Shown: piece by piece, positions 1-10,790 of the stretch
Position numbering within the stretch: the stretch's first letter is position 1
Layout: each line of letters opens with the position of its first letter
DNA from: Aeolococcus sp035552595
GTDB taxonomy: Bacteria > Chloroflexota > Dormibacteria > Aeolococcales > Aeolococcaceae
Length of the DNA stretch: 40,825 nt
NCBI GenBank assembly: GCA_035552595.1
Contig: DASZKZ010000024.1
Location: 1 to 40,825, forward strand
Direction of reading: 5' to 3'
The notes under the pieces: generated by a model
Database searches by the model: none
The model's input: the letters and a program-made list of their open reading frames with translations, nothing else
What the model was told of the DNA's origin: nothing
Position numbers and translations under genes: made by a program

Positions 1-1398
1 CGCACCCACGAGATGGCGCCGCGCGTGCTCATCGCCAACTCGCTGCTGGTTCCGCAATGGGCGACCTGGGAGGAGTTCTGGGAGCTCGAGGCCAAGGGGC
101 TGACCATGTACGGGCAGATGACCGCGGGCTCGTGGATCTACATCGGCACCCAGGGGATCCTCCAGGGCACCTACGAGACCTTCGCGGCGGTGGCGCGGCG
201 CCGCTTCGGAGGGAGCCTGGACGGCCGGCTGGTGGTGACCGGGGGACTCGGTGGCATGGGCGGGGCGCAGCCCCTGGCGGTGACCATGAACGGCGGCGTG
301 GCCCTGTGCATCGACGTCGACCCCGAGCGCGTGCGCCGCCGCATGGAGACGCGCTACCTCGACGAGGTGGCCACCGATCTCGACGACGCCGTGCGCCGCT
401 GCGACCTCGCCCGTGAGGAGCGTCGCGCCCTCTCCGTCGGCGTGGTCGGCAACGCCGCCGAGGCGCTGCCCGCGCTGCTCGAGTCGGGGCTGGCCATCGA
501 CGTGGTCACGGACCAGACCAGCGCCCACGATCCGCTCAGCTACGTGCCGGCGGGCGTGTCCCTCGAGGAGGCGGCGTTGCTGCGCGACAGCGACCGGGAC
601 GGCTACATCCGGGCGGCGCGCGAGTCGATGGCGCGGCACTGCCGGGCGATGGTGGCCTTCCAGGAGCGTGGGGCGGAGGTGTTCGACTACGGCAACTCGC
701 TGCGCGGCGAGGCCGTCAAGGGCGGGTTCGCCGGGGCGTTCGCGTACCCGGGGTTCGTGCCCGCCTACATCCGGTCGCAGTTCTGCGAGGGACGCGGGCC
801 GTTCCGCTGGGTGGCCCTGAGCGGCGACCCCGCCGACATCGCGGTGACCGACGCGGCGCTGCTCGAGCTCTTCGGCGAGCAGGACTCGCTGCGCCGCTGG
901 CTGCAGCTTGCCGGGGAGCGCGTCGCGTTTCAGGGACTGCCGGCTCGAATCTGCTGGCTGGGGGCGGGCGAGCGGCACCGGGCCGGGCTCCGCTTCAACG
1001 AGCTGGTGCGCAGCGGTGCGGTGCGCGCCCCCATCGTGATCGGCCGCGATCACCTCGACTCCGGCAGCGTGGCCTCCCCGTATCGCGAGACCGAGGCGAT
1101 GCGCGACGGCAGCGACGCCATCGCCGACTGGCCGATCCTCAACGCGCTGCTCAACACCGCCAGCGGGGCCACCTGGGTGGCGGTGCACCACGGTGGCGGG
1201 GTGGGCATCGGACGGTCCATCCACGCCGGGGCCCAGGTGGTGTGCGACGGGTCGGCGCTGGCCGATCGGCGCATCGAGCTGGTGCTCCGCAACGACCCCG
1301 CCACCGGGGTGATGCGGCACGCGGACGCCGGCTACGAGGAGGCGGTGGCCGCGGCTCGCGCCCGCGACGTGCGCATCCCCATGCTCGGCGGCGGCTGA
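1..1398 (+). CDS. hutU: Urocanate hydratase (urocanase), 5' end outside window
   Basis: Urocanase converts urocanate to imidazolonepropionate in histidine degradation, using a tightly bound NAD+. The reading frame is open from base 1. The first visible residues (THEMAPRVLIANS) match an internal part of the family, so roughly 110 N-terminal residues lie upstream and the ATG at 13 is not the start. Family signatures are plain: a glycine-rich GGLGGMGGAQP stretch, VTDQTSAHDP, the cysteine-bearing FCEGRGPFRW segment (Cys about residue 262 of the visible part) and HHGGGVGIGRSIHAG near the C-terminus. It is followed after a few bases by the hutG-like gene and hutI, a histidine-utilisation operon; hutH is not in the window. 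Confidence 0.96.
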   Translation, partial: RTHEMAPRVLIANSLLVPQWATWEEFWELEAKGLTMYGQMTAGSWIYIGTQGILQGTYETFAAVARRRFGGSLDGRLVVTGGLGGMGGAQPLAVTMNGGVALCIDVDPERVRRRMETRYLDEVATDLDDAVRRCDLAREERRALSVGVVGNAAEALPALLESGLAIDVVTDQTSAHDPLSYVPAGVSLEEAALLRDSDRDGYIRAARESMARHCRAMVAFQERGAEVFDYGNSLRGEAVKGGFAGAFAYPGFVPAYIRSQFCEGRGPFRWVALSGDPADIAVTDAALLELFGEQDSLRRWLQLAGERVAFQGLPARICWLGAGERHRAGLRFNELVRSGAVRAPIVIGRDHLDSGSVASPYRETEAMRDGSDAIADWPILNALLNTASGATWVAVHHGGGVGIGRSIHAGAQVVCDGSALADRRIELVLRNDPATGVMRHADAGYEEAVAAARARDVRIPMLGGG

Positions 1399-1409
1399 GC
1401 GCCGTGACC

Positions 1410-2318
1410 ATGCGCGAGTGGCTCCGCGGGGATGGCGCCGGTCCCGCCGCCGTCGTCCTGCTCGGCGCGCCCATCTCCAAGGCATCGATCAGCCCGTCCG
1501 CCGCCTGGTCCACCCCGCCCGCGTTCCGTGAGGCCCTGGCACGCTTTCCCACCTGGGACGCCGCCACCGGAGCGGACATCAGCACCCTGGCGGTCCACGA
1601 CGGCGGCGACGTGGAGGGTGACCTTGGCGATCCCGACGCCGCGGCGGCGCACCGCCGCATCGAGGAGGCGGTGGCCACGCTGGGATCGCCGGCTCCGCTG
1701 GTTGTGGTCATCGGCGGCGACAACTCGCTGACCCGCCCCGCCTTCCTGGGGATGACCCGGCTGCGGCCTGACCGGGCCTGGGGACTGCTCACCCTCGACG
1801 CTCATCACGACTGCCGCCCGGTGACCTCGGGGTCCGCCAACGGCACCCCCGTCCGCGAGCTCATCGACGGCGGTCTCGCCGGAACGCGGGTGGCCCAGAT
1901 CGGCATCCATCCCCTCGGCAACGCCCGCGAGCACGCGGAGTGGGCGGTCGCGCAGGGCATCCATGTCCACCCCGCCGGCGAGGTGCGCGCCACGGGGATG
2001 GCGACGGTGGTCGCCGCCGCGCTCGACGAGCTGCGCGGTGCCGGTGCCGACGCCGTCTATGCGGACCTCGATCTCGACGTCGTCGACCGCGCCTTCGCAC
2101 CCGCCTGTCCGGCCAGCCTGCCCGGCGGGCTGCTCCCCGACGACCTGCTCACCGCGGCGCGCCTGCTGGGCCGCCACCCCGCCGTCGCGGCGGTCGACCT
2201 CTGCGAGGTGGACGCGGCCGCGGACGTCGCCGGCATCACCGTGCGCCTCATGGCGGCCACGTTCACAGCGTTCTGCGCGGGGGTGGCGCTGCGCTCCAGG
2301 ACAGCCGCCGTCTCATGA
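1410..2318 (+). CDS. hutG: HutG-like arginase/agmatinase-family formimidoylglutamase
   Basis: Ureohydrolase-fold enzyme of about 302 residues. In this operon the expected role is hydrolysis of N-formimidoyl-L-glutamate, the last histidine-degradation step. Visible metal-centre motifs are DAHHDCR (DAHxD) and DLDLDVVD (DxDxxD), with EVDAAAD near the C-terminus. The first ligand motif, GGDHS in arginases, reads GGDNS here, so the usual first Mn-binding histidine is asparagine. The ATG at 1410 is chosen; a GTG at 1404 in the same frame is an alternative. The gene lies 11 bp after hutU and overlaps hutI by ATGA, implying translational coupling. Substrate is inferred from context; another guanidino or formimino substrate is possible. 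Confidence 0.85.
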   Translation: MREWLRGDGAGPAAVVLLGAPISKASISPSAAWSTPPAFREALARFPTWDAATGADISTLAVHDGGDVEGDLGDPDAAAAHRRIEEAVATLGSPAPLVVVIGGDNSLTRPAFLGMTRLRPDRAWGLLTLDAHHDCRPVTSGSANGTPVRELIDGGLAGTRVAQIGIHPLGNAREHAEWAVAQGIHVHPAGEVRATGMATVVAAALDELRGAGADAVYADLDLDVVDRAFAPACPASLPGGLLPDDLLTAARLLGRHPAVAAVDLCEVDAAADVAGITVRLMAATFTAFCAGVALRSRTAAVS

Positions 2319-3583
2319 ACGCGCGCCCGACGCTGATCGTCCGCAACATCGGCGCGCTGGTGACCTGCGATCCGCGCGTCGGCGAGCCCCCCGGGGTCGT
2401 CCACGACGCGGTGCTGATCGCCGCGGGCGGGCTGCTCACCCACGCCGGCCGCCGCCAGGACGCCTCGTTCCCGGCGCTGTCCGCGGACGTCGTCGACATC
2501 GATGCCGGCGGGGCGGCGGTGATCCCCGGGTTCGTCGATGCCCATACCCACCTCGCCTGGCTGGGCGACCGCGCCGACGAGTACGCGGCCCGCGCCGCGG
2601 GGGCCAGCTACGAGGAGATCGCGCGCCGCGGAGGGGGGATCCGCAGCACGGTGCGGAGCACGTCGGCGGGCACGGTCGAGGAGATCGTCGAAGCCGCCTC
2701 GGCGCGGGCTCGCCGGATGCTGGAGCACGGCACCACCACGGTCGAGGTGAAGAGCGGCTACGGGCTCGCCCATGACGCCGAGATGCGCCAGCTCGACGCC
2801 GCCGTCGCGGTGGGCCACCAGGAGGGCCTGCCCGACGTCGTCACCACCTACCTGCCGCTGCACGGTCCCCCCGACGGCGACCGCGAGGCGCTTCTGGCCG
2901 GGATCTGCGCCCGGGGAGTTGAGGACGCCGCCACCCGGGCGAGCTTCTGCGATGTGTTCTGCGAGGAGGACGCGTACACCGTCGAGGAGTGCCGGCGCGT
3001 GCTCGAGGCCGCGCGACGGGCCGGCCTGGGGGCCAAGGTCCACGCCGAGCAGCGCACTCGCAGCGGCGGCGCCCGACTGGCCGCCGAGCTGGGGGCGGCC
3101 AGCGCCGATCACCTCGAGCACGCCGGCGACGACGACCTCCGCGCCCTGGCCGAGGCCGGGGTGGTCGGCGTGCTCCTGCCCGGAGCCGCGCTGGTGCTGG
3201 GCGGCCCGCCTCCGCCGGGGCGGCGGTTGCTGGCCGCCGGGGCCACGGTGGCGGTGGCCACCGACTGCAATCCCGGCACCTGCTACAGCGAGTCGATGCC
3301 GCTGATGGTGTCCCTGGCGGTGGCCGGCGCGGGGCTGACGCCGGCCCAGGCGCTGCTCGCGGCGACCGCCGGCGGGGCGGCCGCTCTGCGGCTGCGCGAC
3401 CGGGGCATGCTCCGCGCCGGCCTGCGCTGCGATGCGGTCATCCTCCACTCACCGCACTGGATCGACGTCGCCTACCACCTCGGCGCCAACCCCGCGGCGA
3501 CGGTGATCCGCGCCGGGCTGGAGGTGGCGGGGGGCAGCGGTCTGGTTGCCGCCGACGAGTCGCGCGCCGCCGAACCGGGGTAG
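2315..3583 (+). CDS. hutI: Imidazolonepropionase
   Basis: Amidohydrolase-superfamily enzyme (422 residues) that opens imidazolone-5-propionate to N-formimidoyl-L-glutamate. The metal-binding HxH is at residues 77 and 79 within GFVDAHTHLAW. The substrate-loop motif KSGYGL, the later metal/catalytic histidine in KVHAEQ, and the aspartate in ATDCNPGT are all present. Length is normal for HutI. The start ATG overlaps the hutG-like stop in an ATGA arrangement. The middle loop reads TYLPLHGPP, where most HutI proteins have a GAHAVP-like sequence, a minor divergence. Together with the two upstream genes this gives three of the four core Hut enzymes. Confidence 0.95.
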   Translation: MNARPTLIVRNIGALVTCDPRVGEPPGVVHDAVLIAAGGLLTHAGRRQDASFPALSADVVDIDAGGAAVIPGFVDAHTHLAWLGDRADEYAARAAGASYEEIARRGGGIRSTVRSTSAGTVEEIVEAASARARRMLEHGTTTVEVKSGYGLAHDAEMRQLDAAVAVGHQEGLPDVVTTYLPLHGPPDGDREALLAGICARGVEDAATRASFCDVFCEEDAYTVEECRRVLEAARRAGLGAKVHAEQRTRSGGARLAAELGAASADHLEHAGDDDLRALAEAGVVGVLLPGAALVLGGPPPPGRRLLAAGATVAVATDCNPGTCYSESMPLMVSLAVAGAGLTPAQALLAATAGGAAALRLRDRGMLRAGLRCDAVILHSPHWIDVAYHLGANPAATVIRAGLEVAGGSGLVAADESRAAEPG

Positions 3584-3592
3584 GGTGTGCGA

Positions 3593-5008
3593 ATGATCGG
3601 CACCGCCCTCCCCCGCCTCTGCGGCGCCGGCATGACGGTGCCCCTCGCCGACGGCAGCTCGCGCCGCTACGTCAACCTCGACTGCGCCGCCAGCACGCCG
3701 GCGCTCGAGGACGTGGTCACGGCCGTCAACGAGGTCCTGCCGTACTACAGCAGCGTGCATCGAGGTGCCGGGCACCTCTCGCAGGTGTCGACCCGCCTCT
3801 ACGAGGCGGCCCGCCAGGCGGTGGCCACCTTCGTGGGCGCGCGCGACAGCGACTCCGTGGTCTTCGTCCGCAACACCACCGACGCCATCAACCACCTCGC
3901 CAGATGCCTGCGGGTGCCTGCAGGGTCCACCGTGCTGGTCACCGAGATCGAGCACCACGCCAACATGCTCCCGTGGCGCCGGCTCGGGCAAGTCGAGCAT
4001 CTGCCGCCACCGCCGACGCCGGCGGCGCTGCTCGACTCATTGGACACCGCGCTGCGCGCCGCCGGCGGCCGCATCGAGGTGGTGGCGGTCACCGGCGCCA
4101 GCAATGTGACGGGCGAGGTCATGCCGGTCGCCGAGATGGCCCGCATCGCCCATGCGCACGGAGCGCTGATCAGCGTCGACGCCGCCCAGCTCGCACCCCA
4201 CCGCGCCATCGACATGGCCGCCATGGACATCGACTGCCTGGCCTTCAGCGGGCACAAGATGTACGCGCCGTTCGGGGCCGGAGCGCTGGTGGTGCGCACC
4301 GACCTCGTCGCCGACGCCGAGCCGCTTCTCGCCGGGGGCGGAGCCGTCGACTTCGTCACCCTCGACGATGTCCTCTGGACGGCGATGCCCGACCGGCTCG
4401 AGGCGGGCAGCCCCAACGTGATCGGCGCCATCGCGCTCGGTGTCGCCGCGACCTCGCTCTCCGCGGTGGGCATGGAGCGCATCGCCGAGCACGAGCGCGA
4501 CCTGCTGGCGCGCATCGACTCCGCTTTCGCGACGCTCCCACGCCTGCGACGGCTGCGGCTCTGGCACGGCGACGCGGTGGATCGGCTCGGGGTGGTGACG
4601 TTCACCATCGAGGGGATGCACCACGCGCTCGTGGCCGCCGCGCTGAGCGCCGAACACGCCATCGGGGTGCGGCACGGCTGCTTCTGCGCGCACCCCTACA
4701 TCACCCACCTGCTCGGCATCGACGCGGTGGCGGCTGACACGGTGCGCAGCTCGCTGCGGCGTGGCGAGCGCGCCGGCATTCCCGGAGCGGTGCGAGCCTC
4801 GTTCGGCATCGGCACCAGCGCCGCCGACATCGACGTGTTCGTCGCGGCCATGGCCGAGCTGCTCGAGCACGGTCCCCGGCTCCAGTACCGCCAGGACGAG
4901 AACACCGGCGACTTCCTCCCCGACACCGACGGGCGGGCATGGCCGCACTTCGCCGGGCTGCCGTCGCTGGACACCGCCGGACACGCGGCGGGGTGCGGCC
5001 AGTTCTGA
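3593..5008 (+). CDS. Class V aminotransferase, SufS/cysteine desulfurase-like PLP enzyme
   Basis: Fold-type I PLP enzyme of about 471 residues, resembling SufS-type cysteine desulfurases/selenocysteine lyases. The cofactor lysine is residue 222 in AFSGHKMYAPFG. Other family landmarks are VHRGAGHLSQVSTRLYEAAR, FVRNTTDAINHLA and EIEHHANMLPWRR. Where SufS has its mobile catalytic cysteine loop, this protein has GVRHGCFCAHP, giving two cysteines (363 and 365). A C-terminal extension of about 60 residues follows the usual domain. The ATG at 3593 sits a few bases after GGTAGGG; an in-frame GTG at 3587 is the alternative. No suf or isc neighbours are present, so the role (sulfur transfer or another PLP reaction) is open. 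Confidence 0.82.
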   Translation: MIGTALPRLCGAGMTVPLADGSSRRYVNLDCAASTPALEDVVTAVNEVLPYYSSVHRGAGHLSQVSTRLYEAARQAVATFVGARDSDSVVFVRNTTDAINHLARCLRVPAGSTVLVTEIEHHANMLPWRRLGQVEHLPPPPTPAALLDSLDTALRAAGGRIEVVAVTGASNVTGEVMPVAEMARIAHAHGALISVDAAQLAPHRAIDMAAMDIDCLAFSGHKMYAPFGAGALVVRTDLVADAEPLLAGGGAVDFVTLDDVLWTAMPDRLEAGSPNVIGAIALGVAATSLSAVGMERIAEHERDLLARIDSAFATLPRLRRLRLWHGDAVDRLGVVTFTIEGMHHALVAAALSAEHAIGVRHGCFCAHPYITHLLGIDAVAADTVRSSLRRGERAGIPGAVRASFGIGTSAADIDVFVAAMAELLEHGPRLQYRQDENTGDFLPDTDGRAWPHFAGLPSLDTAGHAAGCGQF

Positions 5009-6354
5009 ACGCGACCGGCGGGGCGGCGCCGCCGACCGCGCCGGTGGGACGACGTGCGCTCGCGGCGCTCGTCGACCTGGGGGTCATCGCCGGCGGAGAG
5101 ATCGTCGCTCTCATCGTCGGCGGCACGCTGACCGCGGCGACGGGCGTGACCTCGACGGACCTCATCGGCAGTCACGTGGGCGTGGCCACGGCGCTGGCGC
5201 GCGCCCTCACCCAGACGGTGGCGTTCGTCGGGCCGGGCGTGTACCTCTACGTCTCGTGGTCACGGGGGGCAAGCGTCGGCATGCGCGCGGTGCAGTGCCG
5301 TCTGCGCTCGTTCGACGGGGTGTCACCGGCGACGTCGTCGCAGGTGCTGCTGCGGATGTGCGGGCTGTGGTTCTCGCTGGTCTCCGCGGGCATCGGGTTG
5401 CTGGTGGGACTGGTTCGCGCCGACCGGCGCGGACTGTCGGATCTCTTCGCCAGGACGCGTGTGGTCCACCTCCCTCCGGTGTGGGCGCCGGCTCCGGCAT
5501 GGGGCGGGGCTTCGGCGTGGGGGGCGTGGCCGGGGACGGCAGCCCAGCCCCCGCCGGTGTGGACCGCGCCGCCCCCGGCGCCACCACCGCCATCGCCGCC
5601 CCCTGCCGCGCCGCCGCCATTGACGGCACCTCCCCCATCATCGGCGGTCGAGCGCACGCCGTGGACATGGTCCGACGTGCTCCCTGTGGTGGTCCTCCTG
5701 CTGCCGCTGTCGCTCGGTGTCGAGTACGTCACCGTCGCCGCGCTGAAGTGGCCGCTCCGCGGCGTCGCCCTGAGCACCCGCCGCCCCATCGAGGCGGTGT
5801 CGTCAGACATCACCGCGTACGGCGCCGTCTTCCTCCTCGTCCTGCTCTTCGTCAGGGTGCGGCGCCATGCCACGCTCGCGTCGCTGGGCGTGCGTCGCGT
5901 GGAGTGGCGCTGGCTGCTCGCCGCCCTGCCGTTCACCTTCGCGGCGTTCCTCTTCGAATCGATCACCGGGCTGCTCAGCCAGAGCCTCTTCCCCCAGGCA
6001 CCGTCCAACCAGTGCGTCAGCATCCGCGACGCCTACCAGGGAGCGCTGCCGCTGGCCGTCGTGGGAGTGGCGATGATCGCGCCCCTCGTCGAGGAGATCG
6101 TCTTCCGGGGCATGGTGTTCGGCTGGCTGCGCGGCCGCACCCCGATCGCCTGGGCGGTGGTGATCTCGGCCGCGCTCTTCTCGCTGGAGCACGTCGGGTT
6201 CCTCCAGCTGACCCTCTTCCTGCCCATCTTCGCGGCCGGGCTGGTGCTGGCCACGCTGTACCACCACGCCCGCAGCCTCTGGCCGTCGATGCTGGTGCAC
6301 GGCACATTCAACCTGGTGGCCACGCTGGTGCTGTTCAACTCAGCGACGTGCTGA
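4993..6354 (+). CDS. RDD domain fused to CPBP (CAAX/Abi-type) intramembrane protease
   Basis: Membrane protein of about 453 residues with two recognisable parts. Residues 17-150 form an RDD-type domain (VGRRALAALVDLG, transmembrane helices, conserved arginines). A proline/alanine-rich linker spans about 160-220. The C-terminal half is a CPBP-family glutamic intramembrane protease: EExxxR (E367, E368, R372), the second-motif histidine (H400, FSLEH) and HxxxN (H436, N440). CPBP proteins cleave prenylated or other membrane substrates and some serve bacteriocin self-immunity; the substrate here is unknown. The GTG start at 4993 overlaps the previous gene by 16 bp, so co-expression is likely. Joining RDD to CPBP by a long proline-rich linker is less common. 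Confidence 0.8.
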   Translation: MRPVLNATGGAAPPTAPVGRRALAALVDLGVIAGGEIVALIVGGTLTAATGVTSTDLIGSHVGVATALARALTQTVAFVGPGVYLYVSWSRGASVGMRAVQCRLRSFDGVSPATSSQVLLRMCGLWFSLVSAGIGLLVGLVRADRRGLSDLFARTRVVHLPPVWAPAPAWGGASAWGAWPGTAAQPPPVWTAPPPAPPPPSPPPAAPPPLTAPPPSSAVERTPWTWSDVLPVVVLLLPLSLGVEYVTVAALKWPLRGVALSTRRPIEAVSSDITAYGAVFLLVLLFVRVRRHATLASLGVRRVEWRWLLAALPFTFAAFLFESITGLLSQSLFPQAPSNQCVSIRDAYQGALPLAVVGVAMIAPLVEEIVFRGMVFGWLRGRTPIAWAVVISAALFSLEHVGFLQLTLFLPIFAAGLVLATLYHHARSLWPSMLVHGTFNLVATLVLFNSATC

Positions 6355-6366
6355 CGGCAGCGCTGG

Positions 6367-8397
<2,031 letters not shown>

Positions 8398-8531
8398 CAG
8401 GCGACGCTAGCAGACAGGAGCGAGCGGGCCACCCCGGCTCCGGAGAAGCCTGGACAGCGCTCAGCATGCCCACAAACGTCCTGGCCCGTGTGAAAGTCTC
8501 AGCGAGTCGGCGACAAAGAGAGGAAACAAAC

Positions 8532-8999
8532 ATGACCGACAGTCCGCCCCCGGCGAGGCACTTCGTCCATTTCGTCCACGTTCCCCACCCGCGCATCCTG
8601 GAGCGGCGCAGGCGCGGCCCCGCCAAGGTGGCCGACCAGGCGCCGCCGAACTTCAACGGGCGGCTCGCACTGATCATCACCGGCATCGTGGGCACGATGT
8701 GGTGCGCGTACGCCTTCGCGATCCTCGCGCTGGTGGTGCTGCCCCAGGCGACCAGCTCGCCGCTGCTGCTGGTGCAGTGGATCTCGCAGACCTTCATCCA
8801 GCTGGTGATGCTCTCCATCCTCATGGTGGGGCAGAACATCCAGGGCCGAGCCGCCGACCAGCGTGCCGCCGACACCTACAAGGACGCCGAGGCGATCCTG
8901 CAGGAGTGCCTGCAGTTGCAAGAGCACCTGCAGGCACAGGACAAGGTCCTCGACGACGTGGTGCAGCACCTTGCCAAGGTGAGCCGCCAGGGGGCCTGA
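8532..8999 (+). CDS. Small DUF1003-like membrane protein
   Basis: A 155-residue protein whose layout fits DUF1003: a basic N-terminal cytosolic stretch, two hydrophobic helices (about 44-70 and 76-98), then SILMVGQNIQGRAADQRAADTY, like the family's ILMSQNRQ...DR..A..DY motif, and a C-terminal coiled coil rich in Leu/Gln. Function of the family is unknown. The ATG is preceded by a good ribosome-binding site (AGAGAGGAAAC, about 7 bp away). The histidine-rich N-terminus (HFVHFVHVPHP) is unusual for DUF1003. It stands alone, divergent from the YyaL gene and convergent with ssb. Confidence 0.65.
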   Translation: MTDSPPPARHFVHFVHVPHPRILERRRRGPAKVADQAPPNFNGRLALIITGIVGTMWCAYAFAILALVVLPQATSSPLLLVQWISQTFIQLVMLSILMVGQNIQGRAADQRAADTYKDAEAILQECLQLQEHLQAQDKVLDDVVQHLAKVSRQGA

Positions 9000-9000
9000 C

Positions 9001-9462
9001 TCAGGCTGCCGGCGTCACCCCCACCTTGGTGCGCTTGCCGGCGCGCTCTCCGTTGCTGCCACCGGGATCGACGTCGCCGGACCCCGCCGCGGGTTCGGCG
9101 CGCCCGCCCTCGTCGTGGTGGGGGGCGTCGTCGTCGGTGCGCGGGCGGTCGAGAAGCTTCATCGTCTCGGCGATGATCTCCGTGCTGTGCCGGCGCAGGC
9201 CGTCGCCGCCCTCGTACTCGCGCGTGCGCAACCGCCCCTCGATGTAGACGCGGCGTCCCTTGAGGCAGTAGCTGGCGCAGATCTCGCCGAGCTTGCCGAA
9301 GGCGACCACGTTGTGGAACTCTGCGCTCTCCTGGCGATTGCCCTCGGCGTCCCGCCACACCGCGTTGGTGGCGATGCGCAAGCGGGCCAGGGTGGTCGAC
9401 GGTCCGGTGGTGGCTTCGGCGTCGCGGGTGAGGTTACCGAGCAGGATGACTCGGTTGATCAT
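9001..9462 (-). CDS. ssb: Single-stranded DNA-binding protein, short C-tail type
   Basis: An OB-fold SSB of 153 residues: MINRVILLGNLTRDAE, the strand AEFHNVVAFGKLGEICASYCLKGRRVYIEGRL and the closing strand TEIIAETMKLL. The start is supported by a strong AGGAGGA site about 10 bp upstream. The disordered tail is acidic then glycine-rich but ends KRTKVGVTPAA, so the acidic DDDIPF-like tip that most chromosomal SSBs use to recruit partners is missing. It is the last gene of a minus-strand cluster with two conjugation-like membrane proteins, which suggests a mobile-element SSB rather than the housekeeping copy. Confidence 0.9.
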   Translation of the reverse strand: MINRVILLGNLTRDAEATTGPSTTLARLRIATNAVWRDAEGNRQESAEFHNVVAFGKLGEICASYCLKGRRVYIEGRLRTREYEGGDGLRRHSTEIIAETMKLLDRPRTDDDAPHHDEGGRAEPAAGSGDVDPGGSNGERAGKRTKVGVTPAA

Positions 9463-9515
9463 GGCTGTGCTTCCTCCTATGGTCGGTTGCTGGTTGGATG
9501 CGAGCGGCTCATCTC

Positions 9516-10478
9516 TCACGCCGTGCGCCGCGGCGCGTGGTTGTGATGGGCGGGGAGCAGGGCGTGCTTGGCGGAGCGCTCCAGGCTGTGGAGCATGGTG
9601 TGCGCCTTGCTCTCCAGATGGGTGGAGGTGTTCATGGCGCCGGGCACCTTGAGAAGCAGCCACAGAGTCGCCAGCGCGTACACGGTGGTGATCAGACCGC
9701 CGCTGGAGTCGAACTCCGTGGTGACGGCGACACGCAGGATGATCAGCTGCACCGCCTGCATGAAGACCGTGCCGGTGAAGAGCCGCAGCCAGGTTCGGGC
9801 GTGGTTGCGCGTGTCCGGCATGACGGTGAGCAGCGCCGCCAGCGGAGCGGTGACGATGAGGATGTTGAGCAGGGCGGTGCGAATCACATAGGCCAGGACC
9901 AGGATGGCCATCGCCGCGACCAGGGCGACGATCAGCAGCACCTGGAAGAGGTCCTGGCCGGTGATCAGGCGCGCGAGCGTCACTGGCGCCAGGCTCGGCG
10001 ACCAGGGCAGCGTGTCACCATTGAGCGGGCCACCGAGTGAGAGCGCCACACCGTCGAGGGCGTTGTTGAGGTCGATCGCCATCTGCATGAACAGCAGCGA
10101 CCCGTGGGCGAGCACGATGGCGAGGAGGACGCGCGGGAGGACGACCTTGAGGTCGTACCTCGACCGCATGGAGCGCTCGAAGATGCTGCGCAGCGAGGTC
10201 AGCAGGATGACCAGCCCGATCATGGCGTCGACGGCCAGGCTGAGCCCGAGGTTCAGGCTGGCCAGGTTGGGATTGGCGGTGATGGGCCGGTTGCCCGAGA
10301 CGGTGGGATCGACGGTGCGAAAGAGGAACCGATCGAGCACGCCCATCATGTCGACGCGCGCCACCGAGATCAGGTGGCCGAGGAGCCCCACCAGCGCCTG
10401 GACGATGAAGCCCACCGGGTCGGTGATGGCGTGGCCCGCGTTGGTGATGCCGTTGACGATCGACACCTCAGTGAACAC
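9516..10478 (-). CDS. TrbL/VirB6-like type IV secretion membrane protein
   Basis: A 320-residue polytopic protein with about six to seven hydrophobic segments (near residues 17-40, 73-95, 110-135, 177-220, 236-252 and 260-282). The mid-region NILIVTAPLAALL and the segment TWLRLFTGTVFMQAVQLIILR resemble TrbL/VirB6-type inner-membrane channel proteins of conjugation systems. The GTG start overlaps the stop of the small upstream gene by 11 bp, so the two are translationally linked. The C-terminal end is basic and histidine-rich. No VirB4, VirD4 or relaxase gene is present in the window, so this is either a remnant or a dispersed module. Assignment rests on topology and local motifs, not strong identity. 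Confidence 0.6.
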   Translation of the reverse strand: MFTEVSIVNGITNAGHAITDPVGFIVQALVGLLGHLISVARVDMMGVLDRFLFRTVDPTVSGNRPITANPNLASLNLGLSLAVDAMIGLVILLTSLRSIFERSMRSRYDLKVVLPRVLLAIVLAHGSLLFMQMAIDLNNALDGVALSLGGPLNGDTLPWSPSLAPVTLARLITGQDLFQVLLIVALVAAMAILVLAYVIRTALLNILIVTAPLAALLTVMPDTRNHARTWLRLFTGTVFMQAVQLIILRVAVTTEFDSSGGLITTVYALATLWLLLKVPGAMNTSTHLESKAHTMLHSLERSAKHALLPAHHNHAPRRTA

Positions 10479-10725
10479 CGCCCGGGACGCTGGCGATGAT
10501 CGCGTGGGTGAGCGTGCCGGCGACCTCCACCCCGATGGTGCCGAACACGATGCGACCGATCCAGCGCTTGGCCTCCATGACGCTGCGCGGGTCGACGGCG
10601 ACGATCTTGTACATGAAGGCGATCAGGAAGGCCAACGCGCCGATGGAGCCGATCAGACCTTGCGCGAGCAGAATCCAGTTGTCGACAAGACCCTTGAGTG
10701 CGGCCACGGGGGCGACCTCCGACAC
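10468..10725 (-). CDS. Small two-helix membrane protein, VirB2/TrbC pilin-like
   Basis: An 85-residue protein with two hydrophobic helices (about 17-43 and 58-80) separated by a short basic loop (YKIVAVDPRSVMEAKRWIGR). Size, topology and position directly before a TrbL/VirB6-like gene fit the VirB2/TrbC class of pilin or pilin-like subunits, though no sequence motif proves it. The start is GTG with a GGAGGGG stretch upstream. It is the first gene of the operon, and a strong promoter with a 45-base leader lies just upstream. Confidence 0.55.
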   Translation of the reverse strand: MSEVAPVAALKGLVDNWILLAQGLIGSIGALAFLIAFMYKIVAVDPRSVMEAKRWIGRIVFGTIGVEVAGTLTHAIIASVPGGVH

Positions 10726-10776
10726 GCGATAGCGGTCGCCCCTCCGGCCGGCCGGTCAGCGACCGGCTCGCCCCGC

Positions 10777-10790
10777 AGTGTACCTACACT
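10777..10790. promoter_or_regulatory. Palindromic operator-like site over the -10 box
   Basis: AGTGTA-CC-TACACT is a perfect inverted repeat with 6-bp arms. It covers the -10 box of the minus-strand promoter, where a bound repressor would block polymerase. The regulator is not identified. Confidence 0.5.

Noticed and set aside
6355..6366. Terminator between the convergent CPBP and YyaL genes
   Set aside because: Only 12 bp separate the stops and there is no stem-loop with a T-run.
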